A stretch of DNA of 64,000 bases from Harmothoe impar (GCA_947462335.1 OX381721.1:33284303-33348302), one strand, 5' to 3'. Shown: positions 36,831-46,723, numbered from the stretch's first letter. Notes: generated by a model not told the origin, from the sequence alone. Translations and numbers: made by a program.

Positions 36831-38085
36831 ACATGTCTCGAGGGGGGGGGGTGAAATCTTTTGCACACTTGCGCCTAATTCCACTGCCTTACTCGACATT
36901 CTCTTCTCCTATATCAGGCCCTTGGTATCGGTCCTCGCTTCACTCTGAATCTATAGCCCCACAGCTTTCCCTCAGACTAGCGTCTGGAGGGTCTATACAG
37001 ATGTAAAATCTGCCATAAACAAGAAGTCTGCCATACTGACCAGAAGTTTCATCTAGTGCAGAAAGAATAGGGATATATATGCTGGTTTTAGTACATGTAT
37101 ACAGTAGTGATTACTAGTTACAAGTGCCAATCTGGAAATACCCTAGACATCGCTGCAAATTTCTTACTGCCAATGTTAACCCATGGCTGTCTTGCTGGGT
37201 GGCGAAAATAGAAGCAAAGGGTCATCATCTGGACTAAGACTCTGTGAGAAGCCCTCTGATTAGCAACATAAAAGTAGCGGAAGAACTGATTGGAGAGTGA
37301 AATGTGCCACATTCGCTGGTTCCCAGACACCGACAGCAGGAGGCAGCTACTACACTGGGTACCAGCAGCAGCCTCGTATTGGGTCCTCACTCAGAGTGAG
37401 GCTCTACAGTAACCGGAAGTAGGGGGACACCAGCTGCATGACGGGTGTAAGGTTAAAGGTCTCATAGAGGGTAATCCCGCAGAAGACTGGTCAGAAGTGA
37501 ATACTGTAGGAGCACTGAATGGTCCATAAATAATTTGGAAATGATGCCAATATTATGAAAGCCTACACACATGCTGCTGAATGTCTGCCAATTTCAATCA
37601 AATAATAGGAAAGGGATTCTCAGTGACTTTCCATTTTTTTCAAAGGCTAGATTGGGAGTCAGTGAAAATGCAATTTATTCAGTGCAAACTCAGGCGAAAT
37701 TCAGGTGGTTTTACGATACAGACCAGTGTTCTGATTTTCCGTGGTCAGTAGCTAATTTTTGTGGGAAATGTTTTGAAGAAAGGATGTATCTTTCAGGTCA
37801 ATGGTGATTTTTCAGAAATTCTAAATGTCCTGGTTGCAGTTATCGGGTTTTCCGCTATATTAAAGTATATAATAGAAGCATTTCCTTCTCTGAGACCTAA
37901 AGGGACGCCATGAAAGGGGCAGGAGTAAGGCACAGAGCTGGGGACAGAGGGAGGGAGGATGAGGATGAGGAAGCGTCTTTGTTTGATATGTCTTTTTCTG
38001 TTTGACCCTCCAATTCTGTCTATCATGGCAGAGGGCGGAAAGATGTGAATGAGGGGACGGCAGAGAGAATCTTAACCTCTTCAGG

Positions 38086-38175
38086 ATTCTGTCTATTTGT
38101 CTGTCGGTTTGTATCTGTCTGTCTGTCTGTTTGTCTGTCGGTTTGTATCTGTCTGTCTGTCTGTCGGTCTGTCTT
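38086..38175. repeat. TCTG-type microsatellite
   Basis: Interrupted runs of (tctg)n and tgtctgtcggtttgtatc, present twice. Confidence 0.85.
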
Positions 38176-39056
38176 TATCTCTCTGCCTCTCTATTTACAG
38201 CCTCTGCACAGGGTGAGAGTCAATGTCTCTAAAAGCTAGAGCAAAGTGACCATCTTGGACGCCATATATGTTTCAAACAGAAGGCGGCTTTGTATTTATA
38301 ATGGCAGTGGTAGAGAGTCTTGGATATGGTTAGGGTACAGCAATACATTAATAATTTAGTAAGATTATTCTCAAATGTAATTAATTGTGATATTTATAAT
38401 TCTCCTGTATAGGACTCTAATAGATCTAATGAGCGTAATCTAGATAATTGCTGGTGATATATATTTTCGAGCTGTATAAGTTCTTTATGTTGCCAGGATA
38501 AATAAACGGGAATGGTGTATTTACATCTTCTCATACTCAAGAAAAAAACACAAAAAAAACTGGCCATGCATAAGGCCTATAAACACTAGCCACGTGCCAC
38601 ATACCAAATACTCTAAGCGTCAGCTCACTTGCTAGAAAGGAGATTTAATTTTTTTAACAGAGAAAAAAAACAGAGAAAAGAAAACAGTGGGAGTATATGT
38701 GTCGCAGGATCCCGCCTAAGTTCCGTGTACCCCCTCCCCCACCTCTGTCATCCCATGCTACAACCCCAGCGGGTGGTTACCTACAGTAGCCCAGGAGGAC
38801 CCACGGTGCTTAAAGATACCTGTCACAAGCTGTTGTTCCTGATTTGACAGTTGACAGTAAGCAATCAATGTTTTCACTTTCAACATTGACATTTGCATTG
38901 TTTTTGGTTGCATGTAGTGTTGAAAGATAGCAGTCACTAGTTGCTTTACTTGAATTGACAGTTGACAAATGATAGTAAATGGTTGAAGTTGGAGTTTTTA
39001 CTTTCAACTTAAGTTTTTTTATTGTAAGTTGAATTAACTTAATTAAATCGGGAGTA

Positions 39057-39064
39057 TGACGTCA
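39057..39064. promoter_or_regulatory. CRE palindrome in the LINE 5' UTR
   Basis: A perfect tgacgtca lies about 125 bp upstream of the ORF1 ATG, near the inferred element start. CREB/ATF binding would suit an internal pol II promoter. This is a motif match only. Confidence 0.4.
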
Positions 39065-39187
39065 CACAGGTAGAGTCGGCACACGCAGCGGCTCCCGTGA
39101 AATTCTGGAAATTAGGACAGAAATACGTCGTATCTAAATCTAGTTTTCGGTATGCATATGTGAGAAGTATCCGAGCAACCGAAACTA

Positions 39188-40876
39188 ATGTCTGGCATAG
39201 ACACAGGCAGTGGAGAGGTGAGATATTCACTAAGAAATAGGACAACTCTAGCGAACGACGGTCAAAATTCCAACATGGCCGCTCCAGCGATGCAGAGTGT
39301 CAACACTGCGCCACTCGATCAAAATGGCGACAAACCGACGTTGGTGGCGGATCTGCTAGCGATGCCCCCGGCGAAGAAATACCACTATCTACGTACGAAT
39401 GCCAGCCCAGAATCAATTATAAACAAGGTAAATGAGCTTGATGCACGCCTTAGGGACCAAGAAATCATTTCTACTAGGGCAATAAGTGCGCTAGACAGTA
39501 TTGAAAAAAGGTGTGCAGCGAGTGAAGCTAGATCTGTGACAACAACAAAGGCGCTAGACGCCATTTTGACCCGCATTGAGAACACTGAAGAAAAACTTAT
39601 CGGTCACGCTGATAAAATTGCTTCAAATGAAGATGGTGTTGAGGAAATATATCCCTTAGTACAGTCAAATTCTGCTAAAGCGGACAGGGCTTTAAAACAA
39701 CTCGGGTACATTGAAGCTGAGGCACGACGGAAGGTATTAATCCTAGAAAACTACAAAGAGGAGCAGAGCCAGGATCTACGTGAGATTATTGAACAATTAT
39801 TTAAAGATCTCCAAGTCCCCTTTAATGGTACAGCGGTTGAGGCAATTTTCAGGAGAGGAAAAAAACCCAGGTCACCAAGAGCCAGAGCTAGGCCTATAGT
39901 AGTGGTCTTCACATCCCAGTTGTATAAATCCCAGGTATTCCAGAACGTTTCAAACCTAAGAGGGAAAAATCAATGGTACCGAGTGTCACTCCAAGATGAC
40001 CTGTCCCCGGGAGATAGAATCAAGCAGAAGGATCTGAGGGCTATAAATGCCCTTGCAAGGTCTAGAAATATTCGGTCAAATGTGAAAAATCTCACCATCA
40101 CCATAGGAGGGCAGCAATTTGCGCATAGTGAGCTGGACCAGCTACCAAAGGGTCTGAGCCTACGTGATGCTAAGACCCAATTCACCCCTGACGGCATTGC
40201 ATTTCAGTCTGAACATGCCCCGCTTTCTAATCTATATGAATGTGAAGTGAGGTACAAAGGCTATATCTATGACAGTACAGAAAGAGCATTCCAACATCAA
40301 CTGGCACTGTGGTGTGATGACCTTGACACTGCCGATAAAATTCTGCAGGCTGAAAGCTCATATGACTGTATGCTGTGGGGAAAAGAGCTAGACAAGACGA
40401 GAGAAATAAAAGATGGGGAGGAAGAATTGATGGAGGAAATATTAGACATCAAGTTTAGTGAGTCACAGTATCTGAACACTTACATTCTTGATACCGGAAA
40501 TTGCCTTTTTTACGAGGCCACGTTTGATGCTAAGTGGGGCTGTGGATACCATCTAGGGCAGACCAAGGACATGAGGAAAGAAAATGTGACGTCTGGAAAC
40601 CTGATGGGAAAACTCCTGTACAGAGTCCGCACTAAATTAATACAGGCAGCACAAGGTGGTAGCCCACAAAACCGCCAATATCCTAGCCCACAAGCAACAC
40701 CCCCACCAAGAAGCCCAGCAGGAAGCCTGCAGGGAAGCCCCCATCTAGGGCCTCCGTCTCCAAGAAGACCCACTGACTATAATCCTGCTGATGCCAGCCC
40801 TGAGCGTACCCCAGTGAGACGCATTGAAGATGACCAAAGCAGCAACCTGAGTGAAACTGCAGTCAAAGCTGTGTAA
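39188..40876 (+). CDS. LINE ORF1: coiled coil, RNA-binding region and NADAR domain
   Basis: 562 aa from the first ATG of the element. Residues 1-65 are Ser/Thr/Asn-rich. About 75-180 is heptad-like and charged (probable coiled coil for trimerisation). About 180-322 resembles the L1-ORF1 (Transposase_22) RNA-binding part: RRKVLILENY, VEAIFRRGKK, RPIVVVF, IKQKDLRAINAL. About 338-482 matches the NADAR family: IAFQSEHAPLSNLYEC, YDSTERAFQHQLAL, KFSESQYLNTYILDTGN, FYEATFDAKWGCGY and NLMGKLLYRVR. The Glu in the STERAFQ block and the WG block are present. The tail (490-562) is Pro/Ser-rich and disordered. NADAR proteins (YbiA and relatives) cleave N-glycosidic bonds, including ADP-ribose adducts. In the LINE this could remove ADP-ribose from nucleic acid or protein, which is inference. 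A plain chaperone role for the rest of ORF1 is expected from L1. Confidence 0.85.
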   Translation: MSGIDTGSGEVRYSLRNRTTLANDGQNSNMAAPAMQSVNTAPLDQNGDKPTLVADLLAMPPAKKYHYLRTNASPESIINKVNELDARLRDQEIISTRAISALDSIEKRCAASEARSVTTTKALDAILTRIENTEEKLIGHADKIASNEDGVEEIYPLVQSNSAKADRALKQLGYIEAEARRKVLILENYKEEQSQDLREIIEQLFKDLQVPFNGTAVEAIFRRGKKPRSPRARARPIVVVFTSQLYKSQVFQNVSNLRGKNQWYRVSLQDDLSPGDRIKQKDLRAINALARSRNIRSNVKNLTITIGGQQFAHSELDQLPKGLSLRDAKTQFTPDGIAFQSEHAPLSNLYECEVRYKGYIYDSTERAFQHQLALWCDDLDTADKILQAESSYDCMLWGKELDKTREIKDGEEELMEEILDIKFSESQYLNTYILDTGNCLFYEATFDAKWGCGYHLGQTKDMRKENVTSGNLMGKLLYRVRTKLIQAAQGGSPQNRQYPSPQATPPPRSPAGSLQGSPHLGPPSPRRPTDYNPADASPERTPVRRIEDDQSSNLSETAVKAV

Positions 40877-41086
40877 ATTAAAATTAAATCAAATTTTCTC
40901 TCGTCAAAATAAGGCACGCCTAGTTTGTACAGCCCATGTTAAATGGATGTGAGCTGTCACACGAAGCCATAAGCCCCCAAAATTTTCTAACACCTATTAA
41001 AATCCAAAATTGATCTAAACAGGGTTATCTGATGCAATCAGAAAACACTGTGAAAAAAAAACTTAATCCCCGGCATTTAGATAAAA

Positions 41087-41818
41087 ATGGATTACTCCAT
41101 GGATGACCCGGTGTTCGCAGATAGATGGAACACTCACATCAATCTTATGTGTAGGTACTGGAAACCCCGTCCAAAACATGTAATATTTACTGATTCCAGA
41201 GGTAAGGGTCTTGAAAAGGCCATACTTGATGGACATGGGTCTAACCCTATATTCTCAACAAGAAAATGTGATAGCCTAAAAATGAAAGAATTATTTGTAG
41301 CGGTTGATCAACATCTTGATGGATTTCCTAGAGATATTATATACATCATGGGTGGACAATGTGATGTGACTACAATGAACTGGGCTACAAGAGAAATCAC
41401 ATGTGACTGGACAAACAGTGATCAACTTTGTGCTCATTTATGTGCTTACACCGAAATTGGTCTGGACTGGATTAGACACAACCACGAGGAAGCAAGGGTG
41501 GTGATATGCCCACTTACCGGTACTGATGTAAGCAAACATGTTTCAAACAATCACCCTGACCTTCAGTGTATAGTCAACAAAGGCATACAGGATTTCAACC
41601 ATGTTGTGTCTGAATTGAATAGTGTAAATGGTGTGGCAACACCCTGGACAGCTAACCATTTTTTCAAATCACGACATGGTAAATCAACCATAAACTATGA
41701 TTTGTTAGCAAAGGATGGTATCCACCCCACCGAGAAGCTTACAAAACTGTGGGCTCAAGATTTTGCAAACTGTATGCCAAAAAACACACTTATGTTAACC
41801 CATGACTCCTGCTACTAA
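41087..41818 (+). CDS. LINE-encoded SGNH-hydrolase-like protein
   Basis: 243 aa from ATG, 210 nt after ORF1 stops and 140 nt before the next ORF. The blocks fit the SGNH/GDSL fold. HVIFTDSRGKGL has the candidate nucleophile Ser37. IIYIMGGQCDVTT sits at the position of the oxyanion-hole block (normally G-x-N-D, here GQCD). RVVICPLTGTD forms a strand, and the terminal DGIHPTEKL supplies the Asp210-His213 pair. CR1-type LINEs are known to carry an esterase in ORF1; here it is a separate ORF. The altered Asn block means activity is not certain. It may act on lipids or membranes, or serve only as a structural module. Confidence 0.75.
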   Translation: MDYSMDDPVFADRWNTHINLMCRYWKPRPKHVIFTDSRGKGLEKAILDGHGSNPIFSTRKCDSLKMKELFVAVDQHLDGFPRDIIYIMGGQCDVTTMNWATREITCDWTNSDQLCAHLCAYTEIGLDWIRHNHEEARVVICPLTGTDVSKHVSNNHPDLQCIVNKGIQDFNHVVSELNSVNGVATPWTANHFFKSRHGKSTINYDLLAKDGIHPTEKLTKLWAQDFANCMPKNTLMLTHDSCY

Positions 41819-41958
41819 GAGACTGAGTAATATGTATGTAAACTGCATTGCCTAAATGTTGACCTAGTCTTAAGTACTGCTAAAAATGCATTTGTTCACT
41901 TAAGGGAAAAGTGGAGCCAACAAAGCTGCCCCTGTTTCTACCCTACTTGTATAGACTC

Positions 41959-42165
41959 ATGAAATACTCTCCCCCCCAGGTAGCCATGATGCTGACACCT
42001 GGTGGAAGAGGTGTAGAAGTGGAATTTGAGTTTATTTATTATGCAAGATCAAATGCCACAACTAACCGGGTTGTGGCATATGACTTAGTTAAGAGAAAAG
42101 TAAATCCTGTACCGTACAAGGTTAAGGTTGGCGAAATGTTTGATTACCATTTTGACTATGGCTAG
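41959..42165 (+). CDS. small LINE ORF overlapping the start of ORF2
   Basis: 68 aa from ATG, with an upstream in-frame extension to about 41911 lacking an ATG. The product begins MKYSPPQVAMMLTPGGRG and ends VKVGEMFDYHFDYG. It looks like a small beta-rich protein and I do not recognise a family. Its stop overlaps the first ATG of ORF2 within the octamer ATGGCTAG (42158-42165). That arrangement is suited to coupled termination and reinitiation, as described for bicistronic LINEs such as SART1. Coding is supported by the intact frame in an otherwise intact element and by the overlap, not by homology. Confidence 0.5.
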   Translation: MKYSPPQVAMMLTPGGRGVEVEFEFIYYARSNATTNRVVAYDLVKRKVNPVPYKVKVGEMFDYHFDYG

Positions 42166-45034
42166 TATGAAAATACTGGAGGGTATGAGAGGCCTCAAAA
42201 TTGTACACATGAATACTAGGAGCTTAAAGTCAAAATACTCAAGGTTATTGATTGAGTTAAATGGCACGGATTTTGATATCATTTGTATAAGTGAGTCGTG
42301 GTTAAAGGACGAGGACTGCTCTTCTACTGTTAAATTTAATGGTTATGATCTGCATAGAAATGATAGAGCGTGGATCGACCCTGATGTAGATGCTGAAAAT
42401 CCAAAGGAGGCAGGGGGTGTGTGTATGTATGTTAAGTCAGATATCCAACATGATGCTTACGAGCTGCAACATATAAATTTAAGTAATAAGGATATTGAAC
42501 TCCAATGTGTCAAAATTGATAAGTTAAACAACAAAAAGCTAGTGATAGTAAACTGCTACCGACCACCAAAGGGGGACAAATATCAATTTGTAAAATTGCT
42601 GCAAGAATCACTTGATAAAATTCCTAGAGTTAAGAAAATAGAATTGGTTGTAACTGGTGATGTCAATATTGATTTACTCAAACCAACAGAAACGCATGCT
42701 GCAAATTTGATTGATACCTTGAAGCCGTATAGATTAATCCAACTGATAAAAGAAGCAACCCGCAGTGATGGTAAATCAAACACATTATTGGATGTCATTT
42801 TCACAAATTCACAATATGTAAGTAAGTCTGGAATAATAAATGTACTTATCTCTGATCATATGCCTGTCTACATGCTGAAGAAAAAGGAGGTTGTCTATAA
42901 GCCAAGAGTGCCTTTTGTCGGCAGGTCATACAAAAACTATAAGGTGGATAGACTGAAGCAAGATCTTGTAAATGGTGACTGGTCAGACTTTGACAATAGT
43001 GATGACTCTGAAGTTAAATGGGATATTATACACTCCATGATTAAGAGGTCAATTGATAGTATGTGCCCGGTGAAAACGTTTAATGTTCCTGCTGAAAATG
43101 ATCCCTGGATGACTGACCATCTGATAAATTTGACCAGGGATAAAAATAATCTTCTAGCCAAAGCAAAGCGAACCAAAAAGCAAGAAGATTGGGATAAAGC
43201 ACACGAGGCGAGAAGGGAGTCAAATAAGAGGTCACGAGCAGCTCACCGTAAATATATTAAAGATGAACTTAAAGAATCGAAAAATGACACCAAAAGGTTT
43301 TGGCGAAATATACGTAAACTTATTCCAAATTTAAAACATGATCAACTAATTCAGCTAAAAAATGATCTGAATGAGATGTTAAACCCTGAAGATGTGCCTG
43401 ACTTCATAAACTCCTTCTTTGCTGACATTGGGCCTAAGTTATCCAAAGACATGCACGACCCATGGTACCCCTATGATGAGGAATGTGTACATAACTTAAC
43501 ACCGTTCCATGCCACTGTAAATGAGGTCAAAGATCAAATCAAGGGTATAAATGTAAACAAGTCTTCAGGGCTTGAAAACCTATCTAATCAAGTGGTAAAG
43601 GATTCGTTTATGGCTATTCCCTACAAACTTACAGCTTTAATAAATTGTACCTTTGATACATGTAATGTTCCATCAGCCTGGAAAACTGCTATTATTGTAC
43701 CGGTATATAAATCTGGAGATACAAAGTGTGTAAGCAACTACCGTCCAATAGCACTGACACCAACACCATGCAAGATTGCAGAAAAGCTGGTGCACAAGCA
43801 TATGTATAACTTTATCGACCATCATGGTTTATTGACTGATAAACAGGGTGGTTTTCGCCCGGGTTTTTCTACATTGACATCACTTGCGGCTTTTACTGAC
43901 GATGTGGCAAGGGGACTAAACGTGGCAGAGCCCACTGTGGCAGCTTTTATAGACCTTAGTAAGGCCTTTGACACCGTAGACCACCTCATCTTAATAAAAA
44001 AGCTGGAAATGTATGGTATTAGAGAATCAAATTTAAAATGGCTAAGTAGTTACCTACATGGACGGACTCAAAAAACTAAAGTAAATGGGCTTATGTCAGG
44101 GGTTAGAGAGGTGGTCTGCGGTGTCCCACAGGGCTCTATACTGGGCCCGTTATTATTTTTACTCTATGTGAATGACCTGCCTAAGTGTATAACCGGTTCC
44201 TCTGTAATGTTGTACGCTGATGATACTGTTATTTATAACACAGGTGCAGTGGCAAACAGGGTACAGGGTGACCTCCAGGTGAGCCTGGATAAATTCTCAC
44301 TATGGGGGGCTCAAAATAAGTTAACAGTAAATACAAAGAAAACAAAAATAATGTGCTTTACTGCCTCTAAAAGAAAGCTAAACCAGCTTGACATATCACT
44401 ATTTCTGGACAACATAAAACTAAGTATAGTACCATCATATAAATACCTGGGTGTCACCCTGGACCCACACCTGAAGTTTGACTTGCACATAAAGGTCATG
44501 AAACAGACTGTCTCGTATAAAACTTATATGTTGGCTTGTATAAGAGGGTCGATGACAGAGCAAATTGCACTACAAATCTACAAGAGCATGGTGGTACCAT
44601 ATTTTGATTATGGGGATATTCTGTTTATGTGTACAAATCAAGACCTATTGGATGATTTACAGGTGGCGCAAAATAGGTGTATTAAAATTTGTTTACAAGT
44701 GCCTACTCTTACCGACACAGAATATATACATACTAGAACAAAAATTCCCCTCCTCAAGGATAGACGTATGTACCATTTATATATTTTTATGTACTCTAGA
44801 TCGAAAGATCCACATTACCTTGATAATAGAACTCTTAACACAAGAGGCTCCCAAGGCCCAGTTCTAAAAAGATTAACACCACATGGTGGAGTATACTTTA
44901 GAAGTGTAGAGCATTTTGGAGCCATGGTATGGAATCAACTGGTTCCGAGTTGTAGGTCTCTCCCCTCAAAACAAGCATTTAAATATGACCGAAAGGAATG
45001 GTTAGACAACCAAAAACCCAATGTACATGTTTAA
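42158..45034 (+). CDS. LINE ORF2: apurinic-type endonuclease and reverse transcriptase
   Basis: 958 aa from the ATG at 42158 (the frame extends to 42128 without an ATG). The endonuclease occupies about residues 10-245 with HMNTRSL, ISESWL (catalytic Glu), NCYRPP, VTGDVNID and ISDHMPV (Ser-Asp-His) all present. A linker rich in Lys/Arg follows (about 320-395). The RT lies at about 450-760 with GGFRPGFST, FIDLSKAFDTVDH, VPQGSILGPLLFLLYVNDL and LYADDT, including all three catalytic aspartates. The C-terminal part ends with the KDRRMYHLY block, RSVEHFGAMVWNQL and a WNQLVPSCRSLPSKQAFK-type tail seen in CR1/Jockey-group proteins. There is no RNase H and no CCHC knuckle. It nicks the target and primes reverse transcription from it. 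Confidence 0.95.
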   Translation: MASMKILEGMRGLKIVHMNTRSLKSKYSRLLIELNGTDFDIICISESWLKDEDCSSTVKFNGYDLHRNDRAWIDPDVDAENPKEAGGVCMYVKSDIQHDAYELQHINLSNKDIELQCVKIDKLNNKKLVIVNCYRPPKGDKYQFVKLLQESLDKIPRVKKIELVVTGDVNIDLLKPTETHAANLIDTLKPYRLIQLIKEATRSDGKSNTLLDVIFTNSQYVSKSGIINVLISDHMPVYMLKKKEVVYKPRVPFVGRSYKNYKVDRLKQDLVNGDWSDFDNSDDSEVKWDIIHSMIKRSIDSMCPVKTFNVPAENDPWMTDHLINLTRDKNNLLAKAKRTKKQEDWDKAHEARRESNKRSRAAHRKYIKDELKESKNDTKRFWRNIRKLIPNLKHDQLIQLKNDLNEMLNPEDVPDFINSFFADIGPKLSKDMHDPWYPYDEECVHNLTPFHATVNEVKDQIKGINVNKSSGLENLSNQVVKDSFMAIPYKLTALINCTFDTCNVPSAWKTAIIVPVYKSGDTKCVSNYRPIALTPTPCKIAEKLVHKHMYNFIDHHGLLTDKQGGFRPGFSTLTSLAAFTDDVARGLNVAEPTVAAFIDLSKAFDTVDHLILIKKLEMYGIRESNLKWLSSYLHGRTQKTKVNGLMSGVREVVCGVPQGSILGPLLFLLYVNDLPKCITGSSVMLYADDTVIYNTGAVANRVQGDLQVSLDKFSLWGAQNKLTVNTKKTKIMCFTASKRKLNQLDISLFLDNIKLSIVPSYKYLGVTLDPHLKFDLHIKVMKQTVSYKTYMLACIRGSMTEQIALQIYKSMVVPYFDYGDILFMCTNQDLLDDLQVAQNRCIKICLQVPTLTDTEYIHTRTKIPLLKDRRMYHLYIFMYSRSKDPHYLDNRTLNTRGSQGPVLKRLTPHGGVYFRSVEHFGAMVWNQLVPSCRSLPSKQAFKYDRKEWLDNQKPNVHV

Positions 45035-45155
45035 ACTAATACTTGTTATATTTTGATCCTACTTGTAACATGTGACATAAATTGTTATGAGCAAGAGAGT
45101 TCATTGGTCTTGCATATTGTTTAATATTTTGTACTCATTATAGTCCTTTTACAAG

Positions 45156-45217
45156 GAAAGGGTCCCTCACGAAGTATCAGCCAGGCACGACCAAGTGCAG
45201 GCTGAGAGGGACCTTTC
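45156..45217 (+). promoter_or_regulatory. nested hairpin in the LINE 3' UTR
   Basis: The outer stem gaaagggtccctc pairs with gagggacctttc. Within it, cagcc pairs with ggctg and gca with tgc around the loop cgaccaag. An unpaired acgaagtat lies on the 5' side. Position and stability suggest a recognition structure for the element's own RT during target-primed reverse transcription. That role is inferred from other LINEs with 3' stem-loops. Confidence 0.6.
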
Positions 45218-45521
45218 TTTATGCTCAGGAATACTGTATCTATTTATCTTACGCTCATTGGAAGTGGAAAATGTATGAGAAATTTTGTCGTATACCTTTA
45301 TTTTGATGTTACTGTAAATATTTTCCTGACGACAAATAAAGATAAATGTTATTAAAAAAATTTCTTTTCTTTTTTAATTGACCCTTCTGGGCCACTGTAG
45401 TACCCAGCAAAGATGGATGCATGTGTGTCAGTACAGCACAGCATCAACCACACAGTCTTCTCAATATTCACACATGACGTTAGTTACTTGTGGTGGAGGA
45501 AGCCCTGTCTGCGCCTTCCTG

Positions 45522-45985
45522 AACCCTCTAAGGACTTGCTAAAAGGTATTTTGTTGTCATGATGCACCTATGCAGCCCCGGGAAGGTACTCGCCAGTGCT
45601 GCATTGGTGCATCATGCCGACCCTTTGGTAGTGTCTCAAACCCATCAGCATGATGCTTGAATACAGCCGTGGCGCTGTACTCACTAGGGCTGCCTATATG
45701 CAGCATGATGACCAAGGGTATGATGCATTTAGGCATCATGCTACCATTAAAAGTGTAACCCTGAAGAGACTTCATAAGGCTTTAATACGCTAAATCCTTT
45801 GTCAACATGATATGCGATTCACTCACCAGGGTAGCATTCAAACGTCACGCTGAACTTACGTCATTGATACACTCTTAAAGGGTCGGCATGATGCATGGAA
45901 GCAGCCCCATCGAGGAGACTCGACAGGGCTTTTGTGATGACAAAATGTATAATGTATTAAAGTATTATGCGGCCCTTAAAGGGTT
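45522..45985. mobile_element. two abutting MITEs of the AACCCTTTAAGG-end family
   Basis: Left end aaccctctaagg, right end ccttaaagggtt, with an internal aaccctgaagag at about 45757 that looks like the join of two copies. The interior carries gcatcatg and its inverse several times. Confidence 0.55.
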
Positions 45986-46492
45986 AGCACCTGACTATAA
46001 GAAATATGTGCCTTCATCAGTCAGCCTCACCCAGGGGGAGTAAATCACAATTACACAGCTTACTCTACAGCCTGGGGGTACAGGATGTGATGGGGGGGGG
46101 GGGGGTCTCAACACCACATTCTACCTTCAGTCTTTCTCTACTTCTTGTAAGGATAGCAGATATTTAATGATTAAAGGCACTCCGCCCTTCATATATACAT
46201 AAATGCAATCATGTATCATGCCAACTTTGGCTTGATATCCCCCCAAAGGATTGGCATGATGAAGTGTTGCAGTGCATCATAAGAAGAAATGACCGTCAAG
46301 TATGACAGCGTCCCTACAAGCCGTTATCATGAAGTAGAATGGATATTGCAAGGGCAAAAACACTTATATTTGGCTTTATGCATGGGCATTCATCTTTGAG
46401 ACGATTCCCCTCTTTGTTGAAACTGTGGGGTGTTGGTTAAGCCAAATATAAAAGACAAGGCAAAATGGGGTCCTACCCTCCAGAAAGCCTTT

Positions 46493-46723
46493 AACCCTTT
46501 TAGTGTAGCAGCGTGCTTTATTGCACTATGTCCTCTTGTCAGCATGACAAATAACTCACCAGAGCTGTTCTCAAGTATCGTGCCAATGTAGTTGATACAT
46601 TCCCAAATAGCTGATATGATACAGTAATTAAGTGCTGGTGAGTCACTCATGGTTGCATGAATGGTGCATCAGACTCAGAAATGAATATGATTCCTCGCGG
46701 CATCATGCCGTCTTTAAAGGGTT
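46493..46723. mobile_element. MITE of the AACCCTTTAAGG-end family
   Basis: Begins aacccttttag and ends ctttaaagggtt, 231 bp. The length and internal gcatgat/atcatgc phrases match the copies at 3559 and 46865. Confidence 0.65.

Larger units (their letters stand above)
39045..45356 (+). mobile_element. intact four-ORF non-LTR retrotransposon (CR1/Jockey group)
   Basis: The order is a 5' UTR of about 140 bp with a CRE, then ORF1 (NADAR), an SGNH-like ORF, a 68-aa ORF and the EN-RT ORF. A 3' UTR with a nested hairpin follows, then an aataaa signal near 45336 and a short A tail at 45350-45356. All four frames are uninterrupted and the endonuclease and RT catalytic residues are present, so it may be young or active. 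The 5' boundary is estimated from the start of GC-richer, promoter-like sequence and could be off by tens of bases. The clade (CR1, L2, Crack, Daphne) needs a tree. Confidence 0.88.
38782..45399. mobile_element. older MITE related to the 28.25-kb transposon, interrupted by the LINE
   Basis: The left end is tacagtagcccaggaggacc (38782) and the right end finishes gggccactgta (45399). Both resemble the tips of the 28246-30539 element. Inside the left part, aaagatacctgtcacaagct (from about 38813) is shared with that element's right arm. The LINE occupies about 39050-45356. Flanking hexamers (gttacc, gtaccc) match only partly, as expected for an old copy. Confidence 0.6.

Noticed and set aside
36534..36899. 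121-codon minus frame over the 36.4-36.6-kb MITE
   Set aside because: Pro-rich product read through C runs and a MITE terminal repeat.
39385..39585. Minus-strand frames inside the LINE ORFs (also 40510-40773, 42583-42804, 42937-43176)
   Set aside because: Shadows of the well-supported plus-strand coding frames.
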